Positions 42,833-52,237 of a stretch of 56,469 bases of DNA are shown one piece after another. The position numbers were made by a program, and so were the translations under genes. The stretch is from Aneurinibacillus thermoaerophilus (GTDB taxonomy: Bacteria > Bacillota > Bacilli > Aneurinibacillales > Aneurinibacillaceae): assembly GCF_900099925.1 (NCBI RefSeq), contig NZ_FNDE01000020.1:1-56469 (forward strand). The letters are read 5' to 3'. Positions within the stretch are counted from its first letter, which is position 1, and each line of letters begins with the position of its first letter. The notes beneath the pieces are model-generated. The model searched no databases and had not been told where the DNA came from. It saw only the letters and a program-made list of their open reading frames with translations.

Positions 42833-44233
42833 TCAATTATACAATGGTAGCTTAATAACAAAGGTCGTGCCTTCTCCTTCGACGCTTTTAACCTGCAATG
42901 TTCCTTTATGCTTTTCGATAATTTCTTTACTGATAGCTAGTCCCAAACCGGCTCCACCTGTCACTTGAGAACGAGATTTTTCCACCCTGTATAATCTTTC
43001 CATTATATACGGTATATCTTCTTCTGGAATACCAGGCCCAGTATCTTCAATCTCTACAATTCCGTAATGTTCATTACGCTTCATTCTAACAAAAATGATA
43101 CCTCCCGAAGGTGTATATCTTCGTGCATTTTCTAATACATTCAGCAAGACTTGACCAATTCGCTGCCTATCTCCTTTTACATACAAGGAGGTGCTGAAAG
43201 GTCGGTACTCAAGTCGAATCCCCTTCTCCTCTACGGGAACTTCGACTAATGACAAAGCGTCTGTAACTGCATCTTCAAGCGAGAAGCGCTCCATGCGGAA
43301 GGAAAAATCACCTTGTTCCATCCGTGCCAAATCGAATAAATCTTGGACAAGCCGCTGCAATCGGTTGCTTTGTTCATAAATAATTTTTGCATATTCGGCA
43401 TTCTCTCCCTCTCGTTGTGAATGAGCCAGGATTTCCGAATACCCTTTAAGATATGTAAGCGGAGTGCGCAATTCATGGCTAACATCCGCTAAAAACTCAT
43501 TACGCTGCTTTTGATAAAAGCGAATGCGATCTGACATATGATTAATGGATGCAGCCAATTGTGCGACTTCATCACCACCTCTAACAGGCAATCTGGTAGC
43601 ATAGTTCCCCTGCGCAATTTCACCTGTTGCTTTTTTCATTTCCAAGAGGGGACGAACGAGCATACGAGAAATGATAAATAAAATTCCCGCAACGACAAAA
43701 ACGGTAATGATGCCGCTAATCACTAGCATTTGCTGCAAAATATTGACTGCTTCACGAATCGGCGCTGTGGGACTAAACATAACAACAGTTCCAGCCACTT
43801 CCCTATTCTGTAAAACAGGTGAATAAGAAACAAGAAAAGGTTTTGTATTCCAATCTTTTTCTATCGATGTTTCTCCTTCTTGCTTATTTTCACTGGCCTT
43901 AAGATACTCCCGATGCAAAGAAGTGATTGGACTTGAGCTGGCGATAACCTGTTTTTTTTGATCAAGAATGACAACCATGTTTCTTGAACCCTTCTCCATA
44001 CGAACAACATGCTGAATTGTGGTTGGTTCGAAATGATCGCTTAATACATTCGCATGACTGTTCGCACGTTGTACTAATTCCTCATTTACATGCGAAAGAT
44101 AGAAAGTTAGGAAAAGAGAATATAAAATGTTGCCCAACGAAAAAAGAATAAGCAAAAAAACAAACAATAATAAAAGGCCAAGCTTAATTGATACACGATT
44201 ACGAATAAATTGTACTAGTGCTTGCATGTTCAT
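42833..44233 (-). CDS. Sensor histidine kinase
   Basis: Start at 44233 is chosen for its four-base overlap (ATGA) with the regulator gene; an upstream ATG at 44257 lacks a ribosome site. 466 residues: transmembrane helix, extracytoplasmic loop of about 130 residues, second helix, HAMP, HisKA with the phospho-His in FLADVSHELRTPL, then HATPase motifs NVLENARRYTPSG and GLGLAISKEIIEKH. It is a class I kinase. The signal may be copper or envelope stress, judged only from the oxidase gene next door. Confidence 0.85.
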   Translation of the reverse strand: MNMQALVQFIRNRVSIKLGLLLLFVFLLILFSLGNILYSLFLTFYLSHVNEELVQRANSHANVLSDHFEPTTIQHVVRMEKGSRNMVVILDQKKQVIASSSPITSLHREYLKASENKQEGETSIEKDWNTKPFLVSYSPVLQNREVAGTVVMFSPTAPIREAVNILQQMLVISGIITVFVVAGILFIISRMLVRPLLEMKKATGEIAQGNYATRLPVRGGDEVAQLAASINHMSDRIRFYQKQRNEFLADVSHELRTPLTYLKGYSEILAHSQREGENAEYAKIIYEQSNRLQRLVQDLFDLARMEQGDFSFRMERFSLEDAVTDALSLVEVPVEEKGIRLEYRPFSTSLYVKGDRQRIGQVLLNVLENARRYTPSGGIIFVRMKRNEHYGIVEIEDTGPGIPEEDIPYIMERLYRVEKSRSQVTGGAGLGLAISKEIIEKHKGTLQVKSVEGEGTTFVIKLPLYN

Positions 44234-44934
44234 TGCGCTTTGTACCCGATTCCCCATACTGTTTTGATAATATCATGGGCAGGCGCTCCCGCTGCCCGCA
44301 ACTTCTCCCGCAAATTTTTCACATGAGTATCTACTGTACGATAATCCTCGACATCTTGATTTGTCCATATGAGAGCAAGTAAATGTTCCCTGCTAAATAC
44401 TTGACCCGGGTGTTTCATCAATATGTAGAGTAATTCGTACTCTTTTCTGGTTAATGAAAGCATTTGTTGGTTATACCATACTTCACGCTTTTCACTGTCC
44501 AACGTAATACCACCATGAATCAGCAGGTTTTTATTTCGATAATTCCCATCTTCAGGATGATATCTTTCACTTCGCCGTAACAAAGCCTGTACTCTTGCTA
44601 ACAATTCTTCTTTTTCAAAAGGCTTTGTAATATAGTCATCTGCACCTAAACCCAACCCTTTCACTTTATCTCTCGTTTCATCTCGCGCGGTCAACATAAT
44701 AACAGGAACATTCGAGATTTCCCTCACGCTTTCGCACACCTCCCACCCTGACATACCGGGCATCATGATATCAAGCAGAATAAGCCCGTATCTATTGCTC
44801 CGAACGGCAGCTAGCGCCTCTTCTCCTGAGGATACTTCGTGAGTCGCATAGCCTGATTGGCGTAAATACAGCGAGAGAAGCCGACGCATCGGTTGTTCGT
44901 CGTCAACAATTAAAATAACTTTTTCTTCTTTCAT
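44230..44934 (-). CDS. OmpR-family response regulator
   Basis: 234 residues from the ATG at 44934 (MKEEKVILIVDDEQPMRRLL). Receiver domain with phospho-Asp in LILLDIMMPGMSG and Lys in DYITKPFEKEE, followed by a winged-helix DNA-binding domain (LTRKEYELLYILMKHPGQVF, YRTVDTHVKNLREKLR). It likely binds direct repeats such as those at 46831-46847. An alternative start is at 44946. Confidence 0.88.
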   Translation of the reverse strand: MKEEKVILIVDDEQPMRRLLSLYLRQSGYATHEVSSGEEALAAVRSNRYGLILLDIMMPGMSGWEVCESVREISNVPVIMLTARDETRDKVKGLGLGADDYITKPFEKEELLARVQALLRRSERYHPEDGNYRNKNLLIHGGITLDSEKREVWYNQQMLSLTRKEYELLYILMKHPGQVFSREHLLALIWTNQDVEDYRTVDTHVKNLREKLRAAGAPAHDIIKTVWGIGYKAQ

Positions 44935-44935
44935 C

Positions 44936-45070
44936 CTACTTCTCATCCTCTCTGAGCCTGTTCAGAATTCGTTCATATTCTTTTTCCGAAATCTCACCTT
45001 TAGCAAACCGCTCTCCGGCAATATGAATGGCATGCTCAATTGAACTTTTTCCTTCCGCCAGAGACTCCAT
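44936..45070 (-). CDS. 44-residue SHOCT-type small protein
   Basis: The small frame starts MESLAEGKSSIEHAIHIAGE and ends with RFAKGEISEKEYERILNRL and an acidic tail. The second half is a clear SHOCT helix-turn-helix motif (short C-terminal domain). AAAAGG lies before the ATG, and the stop codon is one base before the regulator's ATG, so translation is coupled. It may be a membrane-independent oligomerisation peptide or a regulator of the two-component pair. Function unknown. Confidence 0.6.
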   Translation of the reverse strand: MESLAEGKSSIEHAIHIAGERFAKGEISEKEYERILNRLREDEK

Positions 45071-45113
45071 ACAGCCTTTTAGCTATCTTAACCTAAAAAA
45101 TATAAACAAAGAA

Positions 45114-45139
45114 CGAAGGAGACACCGACATCTCCTTCG
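45114..45139 (-). terminator. Terminator after the copper oxidase gene
   Basis: CGAAGGAGA pairs with TCTCCTTCG around an eight-base loop, followed on the minus strand by TTCTTTGTTT. It is leaky enough to permit some read-through into the SHOCT-regulator-kinase genes. Confidence 0.65.
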
Positions 45140-45150
45140 CTACCATCAGC

Positions 45151-46773
45151 TTATTCTGACAGATCGTTACGATCTACTTTTACAGGATTCTTATATCCTT
45201 CATACTCAACCGTTGTCATCATGCCCGTGCTTGCATGGTGCAGGTCGTGGCAATGAAACATCCAATTCCCCGGATTGTCAGCCACAAATTCTACTTCATA
45301 CGTCTCACCAGGTTTGACGTTTAACGTATCTTTTATCAGCGGCGAGCCGCTTACCGGTTTCCCGTTCTTGGACAGCACTCTGACGAAGTGGCCATGCAAA
45401 TGCATTGGATGGTTCGCTTGCCCTTTATTTTCATACGTCACTTTCACATATTCGCCTTTTTTCACAATTAATTTTTCCGTATCCGGGAAAGACTTGCCAT
45501 TGATTGTATATTTCATTCCCATATCAGAGCTATGATCCATAACATCCTCAAAAACCATTTTAAATTCTTTATCATATTTTCTTCGCTCTGTTTTAGCTGT
45601 CGCTTTACCGTACGTTGTAATATCAAGCAGCTCCGTTGTTACCTTGCCGGTTTGCGCAACGCTCTTGTTATCTTGATTTTGTACCATGATTTTTACATCT
45701 TTTGCTGCCGGACGCTTGGTACGATCTAAAATTTCAAAGCTGGAAGATGGAATAGTCAGTACCACATCATATCTCTCACCTGGTCCAATTGGGAGCAACT
45801 TACCTTTCACTTCTAGAGGCTGTTGAATATCTTGTCCATCGGTTGTTACGATTCGATATGGAACATTACCGAAATCCATCAAACGAAGCTGGTATCCGGC
45901 ATTAATAAAACGTAGCCGCACCACTTCTCCTGTTTTTGCGACCAACGGTTCAATAAACGAACTGGACTTTCCATTAACTGTAAATAAGTCATAAGAAGCC
46001 ATGTGATCCATCATATGCATGGATTGGCCCTTGCTGTTTTTCATGTTATCGGACATATTCATAGTACCCATTTTCGAATGATCCATTCCATGCATCCATT
46101 GATTGTTGCCATTGCTATTATTTTGACCGGACATACTGTCTATATTCATGTTAGAATGGTCCATTCCTTGTTTAGAACTTTTTTGGTTTGCCGCTGCTGT
46201 TTCCCATTCATCAAGAATCAGCGTATAATCTTTATCCGTCTTCAGTTCATCTTTCTTTTCTACAATAAACGCACCATACAATCCTCTATCCACCTGTTCT
46301 GCGCTATTTTTATGAGAATGATACCAATACGTTCCCGGAACAGTTGCCGTAAACTTGTACGTAAAGGACTCTCCAGGTTTAATGGAATTTTGCGACATCC
46401 CCGGCACACCATCCATTTCAAAAGGTACCGGATAGCCATGCCAGTGAATGGTTACATTTTCGGACAACTCATTTTTCAAGTTAACGACTACTTCTTGCCC
46501 CTGCTTTACCCGAATTTCCTGACCTGGAACCTTCCCTCCGTATGTCCAAACCGGCAATGTAATCCCCGGCTTCATTTCTTGTCGCGACTCTTTTGCTACT
46601 AAATCTACAATCACCCGATTCGCCTGATTTGCAATTTGGGTTGCTGATTGTTTCGTTTCTTTATTCTCTGCTTTCACTGGTGGCTCGGTTGCTGAGTTTT
46701 TCTCCATCTGGCCGCAGGCGGTCAGAAGAAAGGCACCTGTGGCAATACCAGCAAAAAGTAATGTCTTTTTCAT
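45151..46773 (-). CDS. Multicopper oxidase lipoprotein
   Basis: The start at 46773 (GGAAGAGG upstream) gives 540 residues with lipobox LLTACGQ. Copper motifs: TIHWHGYP, YWYHSHKN, HPMHLHGHF and WMFHCHDLHHASTGM, giving one type 1 and a trinuclear centre. A Met/His-rich insert (MDHSNMN, MDHSKMGTMNM, MHMMDHM) about residues 205-265 resembles copper-tolerance oxidases of the CopA/CueO kind. It would oxidise Cu(I) or phenolics at the outer membrane face. It lies next to a two-component system, its probable regulator. Confidence 0.88.
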   Translation of the reverse strand: MKKTLLFAGIATGAFLLTACGQMEKNSATEPPVKAENKETKQSATQIANQANRVIVDLVAKESRQEMKPGITLPVWTYGGKVPGQEIRVKQGQEVVVNLKNELSENVTIHWHGYPVPFEMDGVPGMSQNSIKPGESFTYKFTATVPGTYWYHSHKNSAEQVDRGLYGAFIVEKKDELKTDKDYTLILDEWETAAANQKSSKQGMDHSNMNIDSMSGQNNSNGNNQWMHGMDHSKMGTMNMSDNMKNSKGQSMHMMDHMASYDLFTVNGKSSSFIEPLVAKTGEVVRLRFINAGYQLRLMDFGNVPYRIVTTDGQDIQQPLEVKGKLLPIGPGERYDVVLTIPSSSFEILDRTKRPAAKDVKIMVQNQDNKSVAQTGKVTTELLDITTYGKATAKTERRKYDKEFKMVFEDVMDHSSDMGMKYTINGKSFPDTEKLIVKKGEYVKVTYENKGQANHPMHLHGHFVRVLSKNGKPVSGSPLIKDTLNVKPGETYEVEFVADNPGNWMFHCHDLHHASTGMMTTVEYEGYKNPVKVDRNDLSE

Positions 46774-46830
46774 TTTGCCTCTTCCCTTTCTATTGTTTCT
46801 CTTCACTTTTTTATAAATATAAAGAACAGG

Positions 46831-46847
46831 TGTGAAGAAACTGTGAA
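46831..46847 (-). promoter_or_regulatory. Direct-repeat operator upstream of the oxidase gene
   Basis: On the minus strand TTCACA-GTTTC-TTCACA, two hexamers repeated at 11 bp as expected for a PhoB/OmpR-class dimer. It lies about 60 bases before the oxidase start and just upstream of a TATATTTATAAA -10 candidate. Confidence 0.5.
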
Positions 46848-46912
46848 GAACCTTTATTTAAATTTAGGCACATACACCTTCCACGACAGATATCCTCTCT
46901 CATAAAAACAGA

Positions 46913-46945
46913 CCCGAGTATGCCGTTTCTAGCAAAAACTTCGGG
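46913..46945 (-). terminator. Terminator downstream of the EcsC-family gene
   Basis: CCCGAGT and ACTTCGGG form a stem; on the minus strand it is followed by TCTGTTTTT. Confidence 0.65.
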
Positions 46946-46997
46946 CCTTCCCTTTTTCCTTATTTTTCGTAAAAAATTATTCAAATGAAATCGCGTT

Positions 46998-47834
46998 TTA
47001 TAAGACAGAATTTTCTGTAACCTGTTTAAGCTTCTCTACAATTCGCCGCTTTCGATACAGCATTCTTCCGGCTTCCGCGACTTCTTCAACCGTACTCTTG
47101 TTGATATAAGCGCCAAACACTACGCCAACGATTGGAATCAATTGAAAAAGTTTTTTCCAGCCAAAATTATCAATATAATTCATGGCCGTTTCTTGCCATC
47201 CCTGAAGCTGAGCAATAACTTCTCTGTCCTTTCCTTCTTGACCAAACGCACCTAACTCTTCAATGATGGCCTTCTTTCCTACAATATCTGAGGAAACAAA
47301 CTGCATACACTTAATGATAAAAATGCGTTCTTGTTTCTCTTTCGGGTCATAGCCATAGCAAATGGCGATCTCCTGTAACACTTTCAGCGAAAGGCCAAGC
47401 AAAGCCGGGATATCAATTGCCAGGGTAAACAGACCGCCAATTCCCGTGGTAGCTCCCTGTACTATCGCCATGTTCGTACGCGATTTGCCAATCTCCTCGG
47501 CAGCCTTGTCCATAACCTCTAACGGATAATGAGCTACACCCGAAATTGTTAAAAGAGCATCGAAATCCTGTGAAGCGAATGTTTGCAATCGCTCCAGCGT
47601 TTGCTTTTCGCTAATTAAATATTGCCCACCTGTTTGAATATAACTTCCCACTTCATCAATGGCCTGTCCAATTTTGTCCCGAATCAACTTTGGGGTAATC
47701 TTATCCAAAAGAACAAAAGGAAGTCGACCTAACTTTTCCCAGAACCACAAATCCTTCTGCTCATTTTCCCACGTCTCCACTCGTTTTAGCTCTTGCATCA
47801 AATACTCTTTTGTTTCTACCTTATTCAGAACCAT
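46998..47834 (-). CDS. EcsC-family protein
   Basis: 278 residues. Pattern LDKITPKLIRDKIGQAIDEV, TTGIGGLFTLAIDIPALLGL, and IPIVGVVFGAYIN identify the EcsC family, helical proteins that associate with membranes and are linked to transport or secretion in Bacillus, though their biochemical role is unclear. Monocistronic with its own terminator. Confidence 0.8.
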   Translation of the reverse strand: MVLNKVETKEYLMQELKRVETWENEQKDLWFWEKLGRLPFVLLDKITPKLIRDKIGQAIDEVGSYIQTGGQYLISEKQTLERLQTFASQDFDALLTISGVAHYPLEVMDKAAEEIGKSRTNMAIVQGATTGIGGLFTLAIDIPALLGLSLKVLQEIAICYGYDPKEKQERIFIIKCMQFVSSDIVGKKAIIEELGAFGQEGKDREVIAQLQGWQETAMNYIDNFGWKKLFQLIPIVGVVFGAYINKSTVEEVAEAGRMLYRKRRIVEKLKQVTENSVL

Positions 47835-47940
47835 TTCACCCCAGTGAAAATATAATTAAACCATACAGTAAAACGTTATGGTTACCATTGTCTTCGTCTT
47901 CTTTATACGCAAAACTTAATATAAGGTTGCAAATTCTTTA

Positions 47941-47991
47941 GATGGTGTTGCAAAACTAATAATCGCTGAAATAGAGTTTTTCAACACCATC
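47941..47991. repeat. Long inverted repeat between EcsC and nucleotidyltransferase-like genes
   Basis: GATGGTGTTGCAAAACT and AGTTTTTCAACACCATC are inverted copies with one mismatch around a 17-base loop. It may be a terminator for the minus-strand gene ending at 48005. Confidence 0.6.
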
Positions 47992-48004
47992 TTTCATTAT
48001 GTAA

Positions 48005-48583
48005 CTAAAGCATGTGAATGATATTTAACTTATACCATTTCTCTTGCCAGTTCTTTTTTTGTAATCGTTCTTCATAAATCTCAGCTTTAGTATCAGCGTT
48101 TCGAATAAAATGTTCAGTAGGTCTAACAATCAAGTTAATAAGGTCTTCTATGCCACATGGACAAGTCAAAATAACATTATTTTCACTGTCTAATTGAACA
48201 CCAACCGCTGTTGCTGTTTCTGGAAATTTAGAAATAGCGTCTTCTGAAGATTTATAAGGGCTGTCGTTATTTCTTATATTCATCCTTGCCTGGTTCTTTA
48301 CTGACCAATTAATATTCGGATTCATATGCCTAAGTTTTTCTTCAAATTTCTTTTCTGTACTACTATCTATGTTCTTTGAATCGAAATAAACGACATCAAC
48401 ATCTTCTAATGGAGTCGCTACTTTAAATCCATGCAGAACGTCCCAAACTTTTGAACGGATAAATCCTGCACAAACCCAGCAGTCAGGCAAACGTAAATCC
48501 TTAACAAGGGTAAGAATCTCCATCATCAATTGGTCGTTTTTAATTAATTCAATTATATCCTGTTCACTTTGAATGTTGTTCAT
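48005..48583 (-). CDS. Nucleotidyltransferase-like protein (NTP_transf_6/DUF925 type)
   Basis: 192 residues with CWVCAGFIRSKVWDVLHGF and the acidic motif PLEDVDVVYFD, which matches the GG/S...DxD pattern of the polymerase-beta superfamily in this family. Later motifs INWSVKNQARMN and GIEDLINLIVRPT are diagnostic. It may transfer a nucleotide to an unknown substrate. Intact and alone. Confidence 0.7.
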   Translation of the reverse strand: MNNIQSEQDIIELIKNDQLMMEILTLVKDLRLPDCWVCAGFIRSKVWDVLHGFKVATPLEDVDVVYFDSKNIDSSTEKKFEEKLRHMNPNINWSVKNQARMNIRNNDSPYKSSEDAISKFPETATAVGVQLDSENNVILTCPCGIEDLINLIVRPTEHFIRNADTKAEIYEERLQKKNWQEKWYKLNIIHML

Positions 48584-48679
48584 TACATAAACCTCTATCC
48601 TTCTTAATTATATAAACAATGATAGGAAAATAATATTTATCGTTATTTTTTTGATTCCAACATCTCACTCTTGCCTCCC

Positions 48680-50260
48680 TTAGCCATGCAAACTTCCCGC
48701 CAACCTGGGACGATGACGATAGGGACCGACCGGAATTTGAATCAGGCTGGTTTTTCCTTGTGAATCCATCTTGTAGATCTCATCACACAAATTCGCATCA
48801 AATCCGAGGAGCGGGTGTCCTCCCATCCCAATGGCGGACGCCGCCAACAGTAATCGCTGCACGAGCATGCCCGCTTCCATTTGTTGGATACGATATCCTC
48901 TGTATCCCAGTACCGTTTTGAGGTGATCCTTGTCTCCTGCCACGTGTAGGCAGAGCGGTACTTGAAACAGATTTACATTGTCCGCAGCCATTCCGTGCTG
49001 TAGCCAGAACCGATGATCTCCGAGACGTACCCGCTGTAGCGCATGGGCAGCACTGTCATAATAATATGCACCATCCGAAATACCTTCAACGCTATACAAA
49101 CAACCATACAGTGAGACACGGGACTTAAGTCCCTCATGTACTCCATCCAAATCATTTCGATACGAAAAGGAAGCCACCGCCTCTTGCAGCAGAGCGGCTA
49201 ACTGCGGTTGACTTACCTTGCCCAAAACAAAATCTATATCCGGTGAATATCGCTTTCGGCAGACCGACGCCAGATCATACGACAACCGCTTCACATGGGG
49301 CAGCGCCACCGCCTGGCCCTCACAAATAACGTTCTTCTTCCCCTCGATCTGCCGAAACATTCGCGATGATTCCATCAGGGACGCTTCGTTCATCTTGATC
49401 AGCATCGGATACTCCATGATCCTTCGTGACCTGACATAGTGATCATGCTGAACCGCTGTCAACTCTCGGCACAATTCGGTGGCAGAGACAATCCCGTCTA
49501 TGCTATTCCTATTAGAAAACCAAGTGATCGCCGGCTCCATCGACAGTGGAATAACCGCATATACACTCTCCTCCTGTTCAGATAGCCCAAGCAGATGGTT
49601 GATGGCCCGATCAAGAAATTGAAAGTATACTCCCGATGCGAAGCCAAACCGTTTTGCCACTTTCAGCAGCTGCCCGATCAGCACGCCAGCATCCAGTCCT
49701 TGCAGACGATAGGCAAAGTTATTGTATTTAAAGAAATTTTTCCAAAACATCGTCGACACAAAAACAGTACCAAAACAAGCAGACATGTCACAGCGATTGC
49801 CAAGAGCCCGGGCTAGATATGAATCAAAATCGCCTTCTCGCAACAACACCAAGCGGTGGTGTGCCACATCATAATGGTACACCCCGGCAGGCAAATCTTC
49901 CAGATTCAAATACACGTATAATTCGTTTGGATATAATGCTCCACCGGAGGGAACAAACCGCCGGTACGACTGCATTAGGCTTACCGCTTGTTCCGTGGAA
50001 TCCGAGGCAAAGACTGACTGGCAGAATTGAGTAAGCCCGAATACGTACCAAAGAAAATGACCGATTCCGCGAAGATCAGGCTTCGCGGGTGCTTCCCGTC
50101 CTTCGAGCGTGAGCGGTACTTCCGAAGACAATGGAATCACAGGTAAGCCACGGTAGAGCTTATACGCAAGCGGTGCGTCTTCCCAGTCCACCTCTAAGTC
50201 CGGTGGCCTTGCCTTGTCAATGTCAAAATGTAGGTTGTGAAGAAATGCCTCCAGACTCAT
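48680..50260 (-). CDS. SagB-type dehydrogenase with two nitroreductase-like domains
   Basis: The start at 50260 follows GGGGGAGAGAAGG. 526 residues: both halves have the SagB/ThcOx fold, seen in repeated motifs YRRFVPSGGALYPNELYVYL/ GVYHYDVAHHRL and SDGAYYYDSAAHALQRV/ GYRGYRIQQMEAGMLVQRLL. One domain probably binds FMN; the enzyme oxidises azolines to azoles. It is the last gene of the thiazole/oxazole peptide operon. Three bases separate it from the YcaO gene's stop. Confidence 0.8.
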   Translation of the reverse strand: MSLEAFLHNLHFDIDKARPPDLEVDWEDAPLAYKLYRGLPVIPLSSEVPLTLEGREAPAKPDLRGIGHFLWYVFGLTQFCQSVFASDSTEQAVSLMQSYRRFVPSGGALYPNELYVYLNLEDLPAGVYHYDVAHHRLVLLREGDFDSYLARALGNRCDMSACFGTVFVSTMFWKNFFKYNNFAYRLQGLDAGVLIGQLLKVAKRFGFASGVYFQFLDRAINHLLGLSEQEESVYAVIPLSMEPAITWFSNRNSIDGIVSATELCRELTAVQHDHYVRSRRIMEYPMLIKMNEASLMESSRMFRQIEGKKNVICEGQAVALPHVKRLSYDLASVCRKRYSPDIDFVLGKVSQPQLAALLQEAVASFSYRNDLDGVHEGLKSRVSLYGCLYSVEGISDGAYYYDSAAHALQRVRLGDHRFWLQHGMAADNVNLFQVPLCLHVAGDKDHLKTVLGYRGYRIQQMEAGMLVQRLLLAASAIGMGGHPLLGFDANLCDEIYKMDSQGKTSLIQIPVGPYRHRPRLAGSLHG

Positions 50261-50293
50261 CCTTCTCTCCCCCCTAGTTATCCTCGTCATGGC

Positions 50294-52237
50294 TTATGGA
50301 AACGGATGCGGATGTGGATTGAGCTGTTCAAGCGTCAGCGGTTGCTTCGCATACCCGAGTTCTACCGGTACCCGGAGCACCCTCTCCAGCCCTATCACAC
50401 GAGTAAAGTGATATCCGAATGTCATCGGTAACATTCCCGGAATCAGCACTTTCACGCAATACAGTCCATTTCGTATGATTTCCGGTGTCGTCTGGTCCAC
50501 CACAATTACATCGAGGTTCAATTGGCGAAACACCTGAAGAATGTCCTGCAGATCATCGGTCAGGTCTGCATGCCTCGCCTTCCACTTGAATTCCTCGTCA
50601 AACGTTCGCAATGGACGATTTTCATCCAGCAAAAATTGCAGGCGCTCCTGCGCTTGCGGCAAACTGTACAGCATGGAATGGTCCTCCATCTGCTGCACCA
50701 GGGACGGATCGTGGAGCATCCGCACATACTCCTCCTTGTTCATCTCAAATTTCTCGTCAAGCGTTAGCATCAGTCCGGCCAACTCGTGAATCGCACCTTT
50801 CGTCGCCCGTACCGGGTCCAGATGAGCTCCGGCCGCACAAATGAGATTCACTCCCTTTTGTTTTCTGTTTTTCGCCAACGCCCAAACGCTTGGAATCCCG
50901 TGCTCCATCGTCGCGTTAAACAAATACACATCATATCCCGCCACCGCCCGCAAACGGTCGACCATCAACTGCAATTCTTGGTCATTAGCAGAATAAGGGT
51001 CAATGCGTGGGAGAGGCAGCTGCGCGTACCAAGTCATCAGGAACGAATCACGCTCGACCACTTCCATAATGCCGTAGAAAATGGCCTCCTCCAAACTTCC
51101 GCCTAACGCGCATCCATTGGAAGTTTCATAGACAAAGCCATGCCCACAACCCAAGCCGTAATAGGCGAGCCGCTCCGGAACCAAAATTGGACGTTCTTGT
51201 AAAAACGAATAGCCCCATACCCAATCCATTGGGCGATCAGGATGAAACGGTTGAAATGGAAAACCGGGCCGCGCATACTGTTCCTTCGCGTGCACCCCGA
51301 CCTTAAGGGGGTTGAGTGCTTGATCTTCCAGATTGCGGTAACTGTCATGAATTACCGTTCGTTTGCCATGAGGTGACAGGCCGCAGTATCGCTCCAATCC
51401 CTCCAAAATGGCAGTCAACTCGCTTACCGCATAGGAATGAGTCCGACCTGCTGTTCCCTCGTCTCCCGCGAACAACGGCAGATTTACACTTACATCGGCA
51501 AACGGCGACATAAGGTCATACATTTTACCATTCAAAAGGCCCATCCGGTAATCCAGATAGTCTTTGACCAAAACTTTATTCAGGTCATCCATCGAACGGC
51601 AGCGATAACTGTCGGTGCTGATCTTAGGACTTGGTTGGAGTGAAATTCGGGCCGCGATCAATGAATCGTCGGGTAATCGGCCACAAACCGGACACAACGG
51701 GTCAGGCAGAAAGAAGTGGCATGAGCTCTTCAGCGTTTTCAGGTTGATCAAAAACACCCGTCCTTCCGAATAAGCCTGGCTGCCCTGCAGCACCCTCTGT
51801 GCCTCGGCCCCGAGCAGGTGAGCTACCTGCAAAAGTCCTGTGCGCGATGCCCACGCGTCACATGGCACTCCCCCGTGCGCCGCCAGCCTCTGTTGCAGCT
51901 CCCACATCTCCTTACGGTCGTGTCCTGCCATGAGGCGTCGCCTGTCGGCACACCTGGAACACCCTGGCGTACCCGGGCGAACCAGCGGTCCGACTATGCC
52001 TTCGCCAAATGAAACGAAGCCTCGCAGCCAGGGGATGCCGATTGGTCGCAGCACTTCTTCCGCCTTTTGATGAACGGAAGGATGCCAGGCATCGTGCAAC
52101 ACCAGAGCCAACTCCGTCGCTTCCGGTACTCCTGCCTCGAAATCTGTCTGACGAACGACCTGGTATTGAGCGGACAGTTCTCCGTACACGTGCTCCGCCA
52201 ACAGCCCTTCTCCGACAACTGCCACGAAAGCGCTCAT
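50294..52237 (-). CDS. YcaO cyclodehydratase with N-terminal leader-binding part
   Basis: 647 residues. About 1-220 is a partial ThiF-like/leader-binding region with two zinc-type Cys pairs (PGCSRCADRR, DPLCPVCGR). About 225-647 is the YcaO domain (EGLERYCGLSPHG, GCALGGSLEEAIFYGIMEVV) and ends in PHPHPFP, the proline-rich C-terminus typical of active azoline-forming YcaO proteins. It uses ATP to cyclise Cys residues of the precursor to thiazolines. Its ATG overlaps the stop of the maturation gene. Confidence 0.85.
   Translation of the reverse strand: MSAFVAVVGEGLLAEHVYGELSAQYQVVRQTDFEAGVPEATELALVLHDAWHPSVHQKAEEVLRPIGIPWLRGFVSFGEGIVGPLVRPGTPGCSRCADRRRLMAGHDRKEMWELQQRLAAHGGVPCDAWASRTGLLQVAHLLGAEAQRVLQGSQAYSEGRVFLINLKTLKSSCHFFLPDPLCPVCGRLPDDSLIAARISLQPSPKISTDSYRCRSMDDLNKVLVKDYLDYRMGLLNGKMYDLMSPFADVSVNLPLFAGDEGTAGRTHSYAVSELTAILEGLERYCGLSPHGKRTVIHDSYRNLEDQALNPLKVGVHAKEQYARPGFPFQPFHPDRPMDWVWGYSFLQERPILVPERLAYYGLGCGHGFVYETSNGCALGGSLEEAIFYGIMEVVERDSFLMTWYAQLPLPRIDPYSANDQELQLMVDRLRAVAGYDVYLFNATMEHGIPSVWALAKNRKQKGVNLICAAGAHLDPVRATKGAIHELAGLMLTLDEKFEMNKEEYVRMLHDPSLVQQMEDHSMLYSLPQAQERLQFLLDENRPLRTFDEEFKWKARHADLTDDLQDILQVFRQLNLDVIVVDQTTPEIIRNGLYCVKVLIPGMLPMTFGYHFTRVIGLERVLRVPVELGYAKQPLTLEQLNPHPHPFP

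Noticed and set aside
46003..46602. 199-codon plus-strand frame opposite the copper oxidase
   Set aside because: His- and Met-rich only because it mirrors the Met/His-rich codons of the oxidase; no start signal.
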